Of a DNA stretch of 12,437 nt, positions 1 through 8,597 are shown piece after piece. Every line of letters starts with the position of its first letter. The first letter of the stretch is position 1. The position numbers and the translations under genes are program-made. The notes below the pieces were generated by a model. That model saw only the letters and a program-made list of their open reading frames with translations. It did not search any database and was not told where the DNA came from. This DNA is from Spirochaetae bacterium HGW-Spirochaetae-9 (GTDB taxonomy: Bacteria; Spirochaetota; Spirochaetia; Treponematales; Rectinemataceae): assembly GCA_002839205.1 (NCBI GenBank), contig PGXP01000014.1, positions 1-12,437 of the forward strand, given 5' to 3'.

Positions 1-859
1 GTTCGGCAACGCCCCACTCGAGATCCTTGACGGCGTTGAGGGTGGCGATGCGGAAGGATCCGTCGATGTTCATGGCGGCCTTGCCGGCCTTGAAGGCGGT
101 GACGTCGTCGGTGGCGAAGTTCGGGAAGCCGACTTTGTCCTTGGTGATGAGGTCGGTGTACCACTTCAGGGCTTCGGCGCCCTTGGCGTCGGCGTAGGTG
201 ACCTTGCGATAGTCGCTGCTGTAGGGAACGTTGCCGAACTGGCGGAAAAGGACCTCGCGGATCCAGGAGTGTCCCTGTCCCGTCGGCTGCATGGCCAGGC
301 CAGCCTGGATCAGGTTGCCCTGATTGTCATACTTGGAGAGCTTCTTCGCGTAGGCGGCCAGCTCGTCGAGGGTTTTTGGCGGAACGTTGGGATCGAGACC
401 GGCTTCCTTGAAGAGCTTCTTGTTCCAGATGAGGGCGAGGGTGCGCACCGCCGTGGGGGCCGAATAGTACTTTCCGCCGAAATCGACGGACTCGGCCACG
501 AAGGGATAGTAGGTCTTGTCGAAATAGGTCTTGTTGAAGTCGGTCTTCGGCAGTTCCTGCAGATAGCCGGCCTTGACGTACATGGGCAGCCATCCGTAGA
601 AGAGGGTGATGACATCGGGGCCTTCTCCGGCGGGGATGGATGCGGCTACCTTCTGGTTGAAGGACTCATAGGGGAAGGTGACCTGTTCGACCTTGATGCC
701 GGGATTGGCCGCCTGGAAATTGACGATGAGTTCGTCAACGAGCTTGACTTTGGACTCGTAGAAATACTGCCAATACGTGATCGTCACGTCGGCCGCGCCG
801 ACACCGGCGACGATGGCCATCAAGGCGATGAGCAGTATCGCTGATCTGATTCGCTTCAT
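1..859 (-). CDS. ABC transporter extracellular solute-binding protein, family 1 (partial, C-terminus outside window)
   Basis: This is the periplasmic binding subunit of an ABC importer, most likely for a sugar or oligosaccharide. The ATG at 859 follows a strong GAGGAGGT ribosome site (863-870), and the frame stays open to the window edge, giving 286 residues. The N-terminus is a signal peptide: basic MKRIR, then a hydrophobic stretch, with likely cleavage near residues 22-23. There is no lipobox cysteine, so a soluble periplasmic protein is expected. The mature start VTITYWQYF, the segment GEGPDVITLFYGWLPMYV (around residues 78-95), the stretch TLALIWNKKLFKEAGLDP and the late AAMNIDGSFRIA are typical of family 1 solute-binding proteins. 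No permease or ATPase partner lies in the window; they would lie beyond position 1. It is transcribed divergently from the cytochrome gene. The family call is firm, the substrate unknown. Confidence 0.93.
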   Translation of the reverse strand, partial: MKRIRSAILLIALMAIVAGVGAADVTITYWQYFYESKVKLVDELIVNFQAANPGIKVEQVTFPYESFNQKVAASIPAGEGPDVITLFYGWLPMYVKAGYLQELPKTDFNKTYFDKTYYPFVAESVDFGGKYYSAPTAVRTLALIWNKKLFKEAGLDPNVPPKTLDELAAYAKKLSKYDNQGNLIQAGLAMQPTGQGHSWIREVLFRQFGNVPYSSDYRKVTYADAKGAEALKWYTDLITKDKVGFPNFATDDVTAFKAGKAAMNIDGSFRIATLNAVKDLEWGVAE

Positions 860-925
860 AGTACCTCCTCAAAAGTTCCCGCCGCCTTGGTCTGGAATTC
901 GATCCCGCCTCGGTGGCAGATACAG

Positions 926-954
926 ATTATAGACCGGGAAAACCCTACAATCAA
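926..954 (-). promoter_or_regulatory. Sigma70-like promoter of the solute-binding protein gene
   Basis: Read on the minus strand, there is a -35 box TTGATT (949-954), a 17-base spacer, and a perfect -10 box TATAAT (926-931). Transcription would start near 919, leaving a leader of about 60 bases before the ATG at 859. This is the best promoter match in the window. Confidence 0.7.
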
Positions 955-1088
955 GGAGAATGCGGTGAAACCGACAAAGTGTTGAAATCTCAAGCCTGCG
1001 GCGGTGCTTTTTATTATATGGTTTCTTGAATGTAGACTAGTGGAGTTGTGCTTTCAATAGTCAGCCGGCCATGCTATTCTTCAGCAAC

Positions 1089-1095
1089 AAGGAGG
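1089..1095 (+). promoter_or_regulatory. Ribosome binding site that sets the GTG start of the cytochrome gene
   Basis: AAGGAGG lies six bases before the GTG at 1102. The frame is open further upstream to an ATG at 1048, but that codon has no ribosome site and would put a polar, non-conserved extension before the first membrane helix. The GTG is therefore chosen. Confidence 0.75.
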
Positions 1096-1101
1096 CCTCG
1101 A

Positions 1102-1773
1102 GTGAACAAGACCGGTTTCTACCTGGCGTACTTCCTTTCGCCGATCGTCCCGATAGCCTTCTACTTCGCGACCCTTGGATGGCCCATCAACCTCTATGGG
1201 CTTTCGGTAAGCCTCGGCATCGCGGCTTTCATGTTTCTCTGCGGCCAGTTCATGCTGGCGTCCCGGCCCGCCTGGGCGATAAAAGCCCTTGGCCTGAAAA
1301 ACCTGACCCATTTCCATTCCACGATGCCCATCGTCATCGTCGGCATAGCGGTGGCTCACAGGATATCGAAACAGATAGTGGGGCTGGACACCGAATCGAC
1401 GCAGGCCGATTTCGGCGCGGCGGTGCTTCTCCTCCTCTCGGCCGTCATCGTCTTTACGGTTCTTCTGATGGCTACCACCTTCTGGCAGAAGCTGGAATTC
1501 CTCAAGAAATTCAAGGCCTGGGTATACGAGAAGACGGGCCTCGACTATAAAAAGTCGCGGGTTCTGCATAACCTGACCCTGCTGATCGCCCCGCTGCTTC
1601 TCATCCACGTCCTCCTCGCCTCGAGTTCGGACTTCGCGGCGAACCCGATAGGCTTTTTTGTGATGATCGCCTGGATGCTGATTTGGCTCGGGATGTATTT
1701 GCGTTACAGGATGAAGGGCCGCTCGATCGATGCCGGCAAGGTACCGCTCAGGCGCGCTGACGCGAAAAAGTAA
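1102..1773 (+). CDS. Ferric-reductase-like transmembrane cytochrome b
   Basis: This is a polytopic membrane protein of 223 residues, probably a di-haem electron carrier across the inner membrane. About six hydrophobic segments are visible: residues 6-25, 30-54, 73-95, 104-127, 154-173 and roughly 182-203. Two helices carry histidine pairs at the spacing used to bind two stacked haems in the ferric reductase/NADPH oxidase/MsrQ superfamily: H72 and H86 (13 residues between them), and H156 and H169 (12 between them). H70 is a further candidate. There is no FAD- or NAD-binding domain, so the electron source is a separate protein or the quinone pool. The DOMON gene begins 14 bases downstream, so the two are almost certainly one operon. 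The superfamily is clear from the helix and histidine pattern; the physiological acceptor is unknown. Confidence 0.8.
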   Translation: MNKTGFYLAYFLSPIVPIAFYFATLGWPINLYGLSVSLGIAAFMFLCGQFMLASRPAWAIKALGLKNLTHFHSTMPIVIVGIAVAHRISKQIVGLDTESTQADFGAAVLLLLSAVIVFTVLLMATTFWQKLEFLKKFKAWVYEKTGLDYKKSRVLHNLTLLIAPLLLIHVLLASSSDFAANPIGFFVMIAWMLIWLGMYLRYRMKGRSIDAGKVPLRRADAKK

Positions 1774-1778
1774 AGGAG
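1772..1778 (+). promoter_or_regulatory. Ribosome binding site of the DOMON gene
   Basis: AAAGGAG overlaps the stop codon of the cytochrome gene. It lies nine bases before the ATG at 1788 but only three before the ATG at 1782. The second ATG is therefore the better start, giving an N-terminus of MKVKK. Confidence 0.6.
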
Positions 1779-1787
1779 AGTATGATC

Positions 1788-2357
1788 ATGAAAGTAAAGA
1801 AAATCTTCGTCGCCACGATCGCCACCCTCTGTCTTTTCTTCGCACTTGTCGGTCCTGCGACCGCTCAGTCCGATGGTCAGAGATTCCCAGCCCTGAAGGC
1901 TTCGGCACTCGTCCCTGTGGCCGATGGTGTTGTAGCGTCGGGCGAGTATGCCTGGCAGGCGGCGCTCAAGGACATGAAGCTTTCCCTCTCGCTCTCTGCC
2001 GACTCTTCGACCCTCTACGTCGCCCTGGAAGCCCCAACCACGGGATGGGTAGCCGTCGGCCTTGGTTCGACCAAGATGAACAACTCATTCATGGTTCTGG
2101 CTTATGTCGATAAGAGTGGGGCGGCCATAAGCGAACAGACGGGAGCAGGGTTTGGGCATAAGGAGAACACGTTGAATATTCTGCGCACGAAGGCGACGCA
2201 GGAAGCGAACGGTTCCACCATCCTCGAATACTCCCTTCCCGCAGCCGCATACACTTCCTGGCCCAGCTTGAAGCTTATAGTAGCGTACGGCCGGTCCGAC
2301 AATTTCACGTCCAAGCACGCGAAGTACGGGGCGGGAGATGTAGCTTTCGCCAAGTAA
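1788..2357 (+). CDS. Secreted DOMON-domain haem protein (predicted)
   Basis: The product is 189 residues. It starts with a signal peptide (MKVKK, a hydrophobic run to about residue 22, and an ATA-Q cleavage site at 26/27). The rest is one DOMON-type beta-sandwich. Diagnostic features are the strand pair SSTLYVALEAPTTGWVAVGLG (split here as residues 73-81 and 82-93), followed by M97 and a hydrophobic strand ending YVD (to 108). A C-terminal strand LIVAYG (163-168) is followed by H177. In cytochrome-type DOMON domains a Met after the GWVAVG strand and a His near the C-terminus bind haem b; M97 and H177 sit at those places. It is encoded with a membrane cytochrome b, a pairing like that of CYBDOM proteins, where DOMON and membrane cytochrome exchange electrons. 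It probably acts in the periplasm. Haem binding is inferred; a sugar-binding DOMON is the alternative. Confidence 0.75.
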   Translation: MKVKKIFVATIATLCLFFALVGPATAQSDGQRFPALKASALVPVADGVVASGEYAWQAALKDMKLSLSLSADSSTLYVALEAPTTGWVAVGLGSTKMNNSFMVLAYVDKSGAAISEQTGAGFGHKENTLNILRTKATQEANGSTILEYSLPAAAYTSWPSLKLIVAYGRSDNFTSKHAKYGAGDVAFAK

Positions 2358-2364
2358 TGAGAGC

Positions 2365-3642
2365 CTAGAACTCAATCCTCGACTGAATCGTCAGAGACAG
2401 GCTCGAATCGCCTGAATAGTAGGTGAAGGCTTTCTTCTCCCCTCCTCCTGTCCATCCTAGAATGACAGAGAAAGGCGGAATGCCCTTGAGCGCCACGCTC
2501 TCGGTGAGTCGCGCCGATACCGATCCGTCCGACAGGTTGGCGAGGAGCGATACCGAGGTGGAAAGATCGGGCGAAAAGAGATCGTCCCAGCTGAGGCCGA
2601 GATAGCCATAGTACTTTCCGACATAGGTGGGCAAGAAATAAACAGGCGGGGCGGGATAGCCGCTTTCGTCGTCCATTCCTTCCGCGTTGTAGAAAAATTC
2701 CCCGGAAAGCGTGACTTTTCTGAGATCGCCCAACTTCCGCTCTACGCCGGCCACCGCCGACCAGGAAAAATCATAGGCATCATAGGCGGGCAGGAAGGCC
2801 ACTTCGCCGTAGATGGTTGAACCGAGGGCACGGCCCGAAAAATCGAAGCCGCCGCGGCCCTGTATTCCGGAGCCAAAATAGCCGGTAAAGCCAAACTCGA
2901 AGCCAGCAAGGCTGCGGTCGTAGCGGAATCCAAGATTGGTTGATTCGATGATGTCTTGGGGCACGCCGGATTTTACGGTTCCCGAAAAATCGGCGAAGGC
3001 GAAGAGATTGGACGATTCCATTGGAACATGGAGGCGAAGGCCCGGCTTCCCGACGCGAAGGTCGATGCTCTGGAAGGCGTCGGCCTTTTCGAGGTTGATG
3101 AAATCGACGGCGCTCCATATTTTCGAGGGTCCCCAGGCGATGAGCTGGTTGCCGAGGCGGGCGAAGAGGACTTTGCGGATGTCGAAAGAATAGTAAATCT
3201 CGGTGAGGGTGAAGGTGGGAACGGAAAGGCTCTTGCCTGGCACCACCGGAGCGTCGCCGCCCGAGCCCTGCAGGAACTGCTGTGAGAGGCCGTAGGCGAT
3301 ATAGAGGGAGCCATAGTCTTCGAGGGTTGCTTTCCCGAAAAGTTTGCCCGAAAGCGATGACGATGCCGCATAACCTTGGAAACCGCTCGTGGCGGTGACG
3401 CCGGCCGATGGAATGAAACTGCCTCCGAAGAGAAATTCGACGCGTTGTGCGTTTTCGGATGTCGTGGCTTCTCCGACTCCCGAGTCGAAGGCCGAGATGT
3501 CGAAGGGATCGGCGTCAGCCGCGGCTGTGGCCGCGCTCGATTCCTGGGCCGCGAGCCAGCCGCGGCCCGACATTGCGGGGCCGGCCATGAGGAAGGCTGC
3601 CGCGGCGAGGGCCGCGACGAAGTATATTGTCGTTTTTTTCAT
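2365..3642 (-). CDS. Outer-membrane beta-barrel protein, last gene of the ABC/LolA-like operon
   Basis: The product is 425 residues with a clear signal peptide (MKKTTIYF, then an Ala-rich hydrophobic stretch). Residues 30-65 form a low-complexity Ala/Ser/Asp linker. The remainder alternates polar and aromatic residues, as in amphipathic strands, and ends in SRIEF with a terminal Phe, the usual barrel insertion signal. The segment R162-LGNQ-LIAWG-171 followed by VDFIN (179-183) resembles the 'RxGxQ..xWG ... D.xN' signature I associate with DUF1302-type outer-membrane proteins, which commonly accompany LolA-like periplasmic proteins and export pumps. A GGGAGGG ribosome site (3651-3657) lies eight bases before the ATG, and only 15 bases separate it from the LolA-like gene. 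It is probably the outer-membrane end of the pathway. Barrel architecture is well supported; function is inferred from neighbours. Confidence 0.75.
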   Translation of the reverse strand: MKKTTIYFVAALAAAAFLMAGPAMSGRGWLAAQESSAATAAADADPFDISAFDSGVGEATTSENAQRVEFLFGGSFIPSAGVTATSGFQGYAASSSLSGKLFGKATLEDYGSLYIAYGLSQQFLQGSGGDAPVVPGKSLSVPTFTLTEIYYSFDIRKVLFARLGNQLIAWGPSKIWSAVDFINLEKADAFQSIDLRVGKPGLRLHVPMESSNLFAFADFSGTVKSGVPQDIIESTNLGFRYDRSLAGFEFGFTGYFGSGIQGRGGFDFSGRALGSTIYGEVAFLPAYDAYDFSWSAVAGVERKLGDLRKVTLSGEFFYNAEGMDDESGYPAPPVYFLPTYVGKYYGYLGLSWDDLFSPDLSTSVSLLANLSDGSVSARLTESVALKGIPPFSVILGWTGGGEKKAFTYYSGDSSLSLTIQSRIEF

Positions 3643-3657
3643 GCGGTTATCCCTCCC

Positions 3658-4497
3658 TTATCGGGACTGCTCCTCGAGAAAAGCCTTGGAGAAGGTGTAA
3701 TCCTTGATCTTCGCCACCGAAATGCCCTCGTTCGTGAGGAAGGTCTTCTGGCCCTTCTGCAGCTCGTCCTGGGCGAGGAGCTTGGTGAAGATAAACTTGC
3801 CCTTGGATACTTCCTTGTAGTCGAGATAGTAGGTAGTACGAAGGAGGGTTTCCGAGGCCGAATAGCTCTCCTGCTTGACGGGGAGGCCGTCGGTCCTGCG
3901 CACATACCATTTCTGGACGGGATAGGATACGTCGAGCTGGCGGGCATCGAGGCGTATGACGTCGGTTTCCCATTTGGACACGGTGGCGGTGCCCGCGAGA
4001 TTCACCCAGTACTGCTCGAGGGTGCGCGGCTTGCCAAAGAGGTCAGCCCTGATGTCGGTGGAGCCCACGTCGTCCTTGCGGTTGCGATAGACGAATTCAC
4101 GGGTTGTCGGCAGGTACAGGGAGAGGTCGTCCTTGCTGCGGTAGTAGCCCTTGCCCTTTTCGCTGTCGGGGAACTGGAACACGAGGGTGAAGGTGTCGGC
4201 GGCGTCGCGCCTGAATATCTTGATCTGGAGGACGCGGTCCGATTCGCCCTCTTTTTTCTGGACGATGGTGAAAAGATTTGTGACGTCGAGGCCGGTAAGA
4301 TCCTGCTTGGCCTCGAGGCTCTGGATTATCTTTACAGCCTTGGGATCGCTGCTCTTGGCTGTCTGTGCGCCGGCCGCGGCCCCTGCCCCGAAAAACATCA
4401 GGGCGGCGAAAAATAAGGCTACGGTGCCGCGCGCGGTTCCACGAGCAGCCCCGTGATTTCTTTTCATATTCAACGTTATGCGCTTTCTATTGTTCAT
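3658..4497 (-). CDS. Outer membrane lipoprotein-sorting protein (LolA-like, TP0789 type)
   Basis: This is a periplasmic carrier of the LolA/LolB superfamily, which shields acyl chains in an open beta-barrel. The 279-residue product has a signal peptide with an unusually long basic N-region (residues 1-25), a hydrophobic core (26-42) and likely cleavage at AGA-Q (44/45). Mature features fit the 'outer membrane lipoprotein-sorting protein' family (PF17131 as I recall it): an early helix IIQSLEAKQDLTG, strands with FTLVFQFPDSEKGKGYYRS, LYLPTTREFVYRN, and the pattern DIRADLFGKPRTLEQYWV. The C-terminal part holds WYVRRTDGLPVKQESYS, matching the late strands of that family. The ATG at 4497 is chosen because GGAGGT (4504-4509) lies six bases upstream; an internal ATG at 4467 has no ribosome site. 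It sits between the FtsX permease and the barrel gene, suggesting hand-over of a lipid-like substrate. Confidence 0.82.
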   Translation of the reverse strand: MNNRKRITLNMKRNHGAARGTARGTVALFFAALMFFGAGAAAGAQTAKSSDPKAVKIIQSLEAKQDLTGLDVTNLFTIVQKKEGESDRVLQIKIFRRDAADTFTLVFQFPDSEKGKGYYRSKDDLSLYLPTTREFVYRNRKDDVGSTDIRADLFGKPRTLEQYWVNLAGTATVSKWETDVIRLDARQLDVSYPVQKWYVRRTDGLPVKQESYSASETLLRTTYYLDYKEVSKGKFIFTKLLAQDELQKGQKTFLTNEGISVAKIKDYTFSKAFLEEQSR

Positions 4498-4520
4498 TGC
4501 ATGACCTCCATAAATATTTG

Positions 4521-5846
4521 CTAGAAAAGCTTAGTAAGAGCGACGACGGGGGGAATTTTCCCTCCGCGGCGCGCCGGGAAATACGAGAATACGGTCGAGA
4601 AGAAAGTGATGATGGCGATGATGGCGGCCACATCGACGAAGCGGGGAATGAGGACGAGATGGCCCGAGTCCAGGAAGAGGCCCAGGTTTCCCCCTGCGGG
4701 AAGGACGATGAGGTAGCGGAACAGGGCCGATATGAGGATGGCTAGACCTGCCCCGATCGCCGAGAAGATGAGGGCGAGCAGGACGCTTTCGAAGACGAAC
4801 AGAGAAGTGACTCCGCTCGATTCGACGCCCATGGCGCGCATCGTGCCGATCTCCCTGAGGCGTTCGTTGATGCTCATCTTGAGGTTGATGAAGATGGAGA
4901 CGGCGATGACGAAGAGCATTACGGCGGCGATCAGGGCACCCACGGCGTTCACTGCCGTGAGTACGGTGCCCACGATGCCCAGGGCTTCGTCGATCGTGGT
5001 GAGCTTGAGCATCACGCGGTCGCGGCCTTCCTTGTCCTCTTCATACTTCGTGCTGGCCGCGGAGACGGCGGCGATGGCTTCGCTCGAGTCCTTCGGATTC
5101 GAGGTTTCGAAACCGGCGGCGAGAAGGGCCGTCGAGAGGGCGTCGCGCTTGCCCGCCACGTCGTCGAGCTTGGGAAAATAGACATAGAGGCTCGTCGAGG
5201 CGTCGGCCTCGGCGAGGTCGAGGTTCCTGAGGAACTCGAAATGGGTGAACATGAGGCTTTGGGCGAAGTAGTTGTCCGAAGTGTAAATGCCGCGGATTTT
5301 CATGATACCCGTATTGAAGGCGCCAAATCGCGTCCGGCTCGACACGACGACCTCGTCGCCCTCGACGAAGCCGAAGTACTCGGCTGTGGCCGCCGGGACG
5401 ATGAGGCCGTTGGGATCCTCCGCGTAGGCTTCCCAGCTCCCCTCGGTGAATTTGAGCTGCTCGCGTATGGTGGCGTCCTTGTCAGTGTCGACGCCCACGA
5501 AGGAGAGGCGCTTGGAGAGGCCGCCGAAGTAGAGGGCCGACTGCACCTGGTAGCGGGGCAGGACGGTGACCTCGGCGCCCAGGGTCTTGTCGACGATGGC
5601 GAGGATGTCGCTCGTGCGCTGTATGCCGCCGTAGATGCGGCCATCCTTGGCGAAGCGGCCGGTGATCGTGATATGGCCGGCCGAGGCCTTGGTGAGGCTG
5701 TTGAAGATATTCACCCTGGCCCCCTGCGAGAAAGCGAAAAGGAGGGTGAGAATGAGGGTGACGATGGCGTAGTTGACGCCAAGGGTGAAGCTCCGCTTTT
5801 TCTGGCGGAAGATATTCTTGAGGGCGATGCCGATAAAGTGTTCCAT
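4521..5846 (-). CDS. ABC transporter permease, FtsX/LolC-LolE/MacB type (second permease)
   Basis: This is an inner-membrane permease subunit of 441 residues with the type VII ABC layout. It has one N-terminal helix (about 20-42), a large periplasmic domain (about 45-290), and three further helices (about 295-322, 348-378, 405-425). The cytoplasmic loop contains ERLREIGTMRAMG (around 327-339), the hallmark coupling motif of FtsX-domain permeases. The frame could begin at a TTG at 5855, but AAGGAAGG (5856-5863) touches that codon and stands nine bases before the ATG at 5846, so the ATG is used. It follows the first permease by 15 bases and probably pairs with it, as LolC does with LolE. No ATPase domain is fused, unlike MacB. 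The family is firm; the substrate is not known. Confidence 0.9.
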   Translation of the reverse strand: MEHFIGIALKNIFRQKKRSFTLGVNYAIVTLILTLLFAFSQGARVNIFNSLTKASAGHITITGRFAKDGRIYGGIQRTSDILAIVDKTLGAEVTVLPRYQVQSALYFGGLSKRLSFVGVDTDKDATIREQLKFTEGSWEAYAEDPNGLIVPAATAEYFGFVEGDEVVVSSRTRFGAFNTGIMKIRGIYTSDNYFAQSLMFTHFEFLRNLDLAEADASTSLYVYFPKLDDVAGKRDALSTALLAAGFETSNPKDSSEAIAAVSAASTKYEEDKEGRDRVMLKLTTIDEALGIVGTVLTAVNAVGALIAAVMLFVIAVSIFINLKMSINERLREIGTMRAMGVESSGVTSLFVFESVLLALIFSAIGAGLAILISALFRYLIVLPAGGNLGLFLDSGHLVLIPRFVDVAAIIAIITFFSTVFSYFPARRGGKIPPVVALTKLF

Positions 5847-5855
5847 TATTGCCAA

Positions 5856-5863
5856 CCTTCCTT
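5856..5863 (-). promoter_or_regulatory. Ribosome binding site that sets the start of the second permease
   Basis: AAGGAAGG on the minus strand overlaps the stop codon of the upstream permease. It is nine bases from the ATG at 5846 and abuts the alternative TTG at 5855, which is therefore rejected. Confidence 0.6.
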
Positions 5864-7283
5864 ATTTGTCGCTCATCGCCTTGAGCGGCGTGATCGAGGT
5901 GGCGACGGCCACGGGGTAGAGGGTGGCGAGCACCGATACGACGGCCACCACGACAATCGCCTGTATGAAGGGCATGAGCCTGATCTGGAGCGGCAGCCTG
6001 CCCCCGCCCACGAGGAACTGCGAGATCGTGTCGGGAAGGGGTATTCCCGATTTTGAAAGGAAAAGCATCGCGATGAGCGATACCAGCATTGCGACGAGGG
6101 CAGCCGAAAGGTTGAGGATGAGGGTTTCGGTGAGGAAGAGTCCGCGTATAAAGGACTTGTCCGTACCGAGAGCGCGCATCGTGCCGATTTCGGCGGTGCG
6201 TTCGACGACGTTGATTATGAGGGTGTTGGTGAAGATGAGGGTGACGACGAGGAAGATGAGCGCCGTGGCGACGACGATAAATGCCTGGAGGGCGGAAGAG
6301 ATGGTGGCGTAGAAGCCCGAGGCTTCCTTCCAGCTCGCCGCCTTGATGCCGAGGGATTCGCCTTCAGCCCGCACCTGGGTGAGCACGCGCTCGAGAGAGT
6401 CGTGATCTTTCAGCGTGACGGCCAGCATGGTGAAGCCCGATACGGCTTCCGATTTGAGCGTGCTCAAGTCGAACTTGCCGAAGTCTTCGTCCAGGGCCAG
6501 GTCGAAGAGGGCGTCCTCGGAGAGGGCGGCGGCTTCAAGGCCTGCGTTGAAGCTGTCGGGGAGGGCTTCCACGCCCGTGAAGTTGTAGAGCTGGGAGAAG
6601 GTGGCCGCGTCGACAAAGTTGATGTAGTCGAAGACGTTCTTGTAGTGCTCGGGCTCGAAGATGCCGACGAGGCGCGAAGGCACGGTGTTGACGCCCCCTT
6701 CGGTGACGCCCAGGACGGTGGCGGATTCCCCCGTCGAAAGGGTGACGCCGTAGTTTTTTGTGTACTGCTCGTTCTGGTATTCGCTGATGACGACGCCCCT
6801 GGACTCATCCCAGGCTGCTGCCTGGCTCGCCTCGACGCCAAAAAAGCTGCCCGAGGTCATGACTGCGTTTTTGAATACCGAGCGGTAGAGGGGCGGATCG
6901 ACGGCGTAGAAAATGAAGGGAAGATCCACCTTTTTGCCTTCCCTCTCCACCTGGATAATGGCGTAGTTCTGGGAATAGGGAACGTAGGCCTCCACTTCGG
7001 GAAGGGTGGCGAGGTAGTCGGTGATGGTGTCCAGATTCTGGATGTTGGGCAGGGGGGTCTGGAAGGCGAAGGGCGAAGGCAGCTCCTTCGATCGCTCCGA
7101 ATAGATGATGAAGTCGCCGGTAAAATTGTCGATGATGGAGGCGCGGGAGGCTTCGCTCGTCGAGGCGGTAAAGGTGGTTCCGAAGACGATGAGGAAGGTG
7201 CCGAAGGCGACGAGGACGCCGATAAGGGCCGCCCTGCCCTTTCTGCGCATCAGGGTGCGCAGGGCTATTTTAAGGGTGAGCAT
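5862..7283 (-). CDS. ABC transporter permease, FtsX/LolC-LolE/MacB type (first permease)
   Basis: This is an inner-membrane permease of 473 residues. It has a basic cytoplasmic start, helix 1 at about residues 18-39, a periplasmic domain of nearly 290 residues, then helices at about 330-358, 381-410 and 439-460. The loop after helix 2 holds ERTAEIGTMRALG (around 361-373), the same coupling motif as in its neighbour. Outside that motif and the helices the two permeases look quite different, so they are better read as a heterodimer than as a recent duplication. GGAGG (7291-7295) precedes the ATG by seven bases, and the stop of the ATPase gene lies two bases upstream, implying translational coupling. 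Type VII ABC systems move substrates within the periplasm or extract lipids from the outer leaflet; that role here is inferred. Confidence 0.9.
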   Translation of the reverse strand: MLTLKIALRTLMRRKGRAALIGVLVAFGTFLIVFGTTFTASTSEASRASIIDNFTGDFIIYSERSKELPSPFAFQTPLPNIQNLDTITDYLATLPEVEAYVPYSQNYAIIQVEREGKKVDLPFIFYAVDPPLYRSVFKNAVMTSGSFFGVEASQAAAWDESRGVVISEYQNEQYTKNYGVTLSTGESATVLGVTEGGVNTVPSRLVGIFEPEHYKNVFDYINFVDAATFSQLYNFTGVEALPDSFNAGLEAAALSEDALFDLALDEDFGKFDLSTLKSEAVSGFTMLAVTLKDHDSLERVLTQVRAEGESLGIKAASWKEASGFYATISSALQAFIVVATALIFLVVTLIFTNTLIINVVERTAEIGTMRALGTDKSFIRGLFLTETLILNLSAALVAMLVSLIAMLFLSKSGIPLPDTISQFLVGGGRLPLQIRLMPFIQAIVVVAVVSVLATLYPVAVATSITPLKAMSDK

Positions 7284-7285
7284 CT

Positions 7286-7959
<674 letters not shown>

Positions 7960-7963
<4 letters not shown>

Positions 7964-8574
7964 GATTCCTCCACATTTTTCGTTGTTTCAAATCCGCGGT
8001 ACTCAAGGCCGCGGAGCACTATATCGATCATTTCCTTGGCCATTTCGGCGCGGGAATTGCGCACGGCGAACTCGGGCATCGAGTGGAAACTTTCCACCAT
8101 GCCTACGAGTGCGCTACCGACAAGGGCGGGATTTTCGCAGCGGATAAAGCCAACTTCGTCCGCTTTAAAGAGTGCCATCTGGATCCGCAGCAAAATCTGC
8201 TCCTGCAGGAGTTCCATGAGGCGGCGCGCCTCCTCGGGCTTGAGGACGGGCATGTCCGACTGGGACATGCGTATGAGGTCGAGAGGGGGCTGGGAGAGAA
8301 ACCATTCGGCTATGCGGTGCAGCTGGGCGCGGATGTCGCAGCAGGCATCCGCGAGGATGCCGGCGAGAGACTGGCCATGCTGGAGTATGGAGTGGCGCGT
8401 CACCGCGATGAAGAGCTCTTCCTTGCCGCCGGGAAAATGGTAATAGAGCGCCGCGTGGGTGAGGCCGAGGGTGTTTGTTATGTCGCGCAGGGTGACGGCG
8501 GCAAAACCGCGCTCCGAAAAGAGGAGCTCGGCGGCTTTGAGCATGCGATCCTGCGAAAGGCTTTCTTTCTTCAC
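7960..8574 (-). CDS. TetR/AcrR family transcriptional regulator
   Basis: This is a DNA-binding repressor of 204 residues, a normal TetR length. The N-terminal domain is canonical: MLKAAELLFSERGFAAVTL (11-29), RDITNTLGL (30-38) and the recognition helix region THAALYYHFPGGKEELF (39-55). The C-terminal two thirds are helical and divergent, as expected for the ligand and dimer domain, so the inducer cannot be guessed. The chosen start is a GTG at 8574 with only a weak upstream ribosome site; an ATG at 8544 (Met11) has a short AGGA before it and would still keep the whole HTH. It is the first gene of its operon and overlaps the ATPase gene by four bases. It probably represses itself, the exporter and perhaps the divergent operon through the palindrome at 8609-8630. 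Confidence 0.93.
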
Positions 8575-8597
8575 GGCACTTTATTCACTTTCTTGTC

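Noticed and set aside
269..844. Open frame of 191 codons on the plus strand at the left edge
   Set aside because: It lies wholly inside the solute-binding protein gene, which has a promoter, ribosome site, signal peptide and family motifs on the minus strand.
982..1017. TTGAAA and TATTAT as a promoter for the cytochrome/DOMON unit
   Set aside because: The two boxes are 24 bases apart, too far for sigma70; no better pair was found between 960 and 1088, so this promoter is left unassigned.
1048..1101. Possible N-terminal extension of the cytochrome gene from an ATG at 1048
   Set aside because: No ribosome site precedes 1048, while AAGGAGG is ideally placed for the GTG at 1102; the extension is polar and unlike a membrane-protein start.
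2399..2415. Short hairpin CAGGC...GCCTG near the operon end as a possible terminator
   Set aside because: The stem is five base pairs with a seven-base loop, lies inside the barrel coding sequence, and has no T-run on either side.
3376..4416. Open frame of 346 codons on the plus strand, antisense to the LolA-like and barrel genes
   Set aside because: Same mirror-frame composition, no family resemblance, and it overlaps genes with signal peptides, ribosome sites and recognisable motifs.
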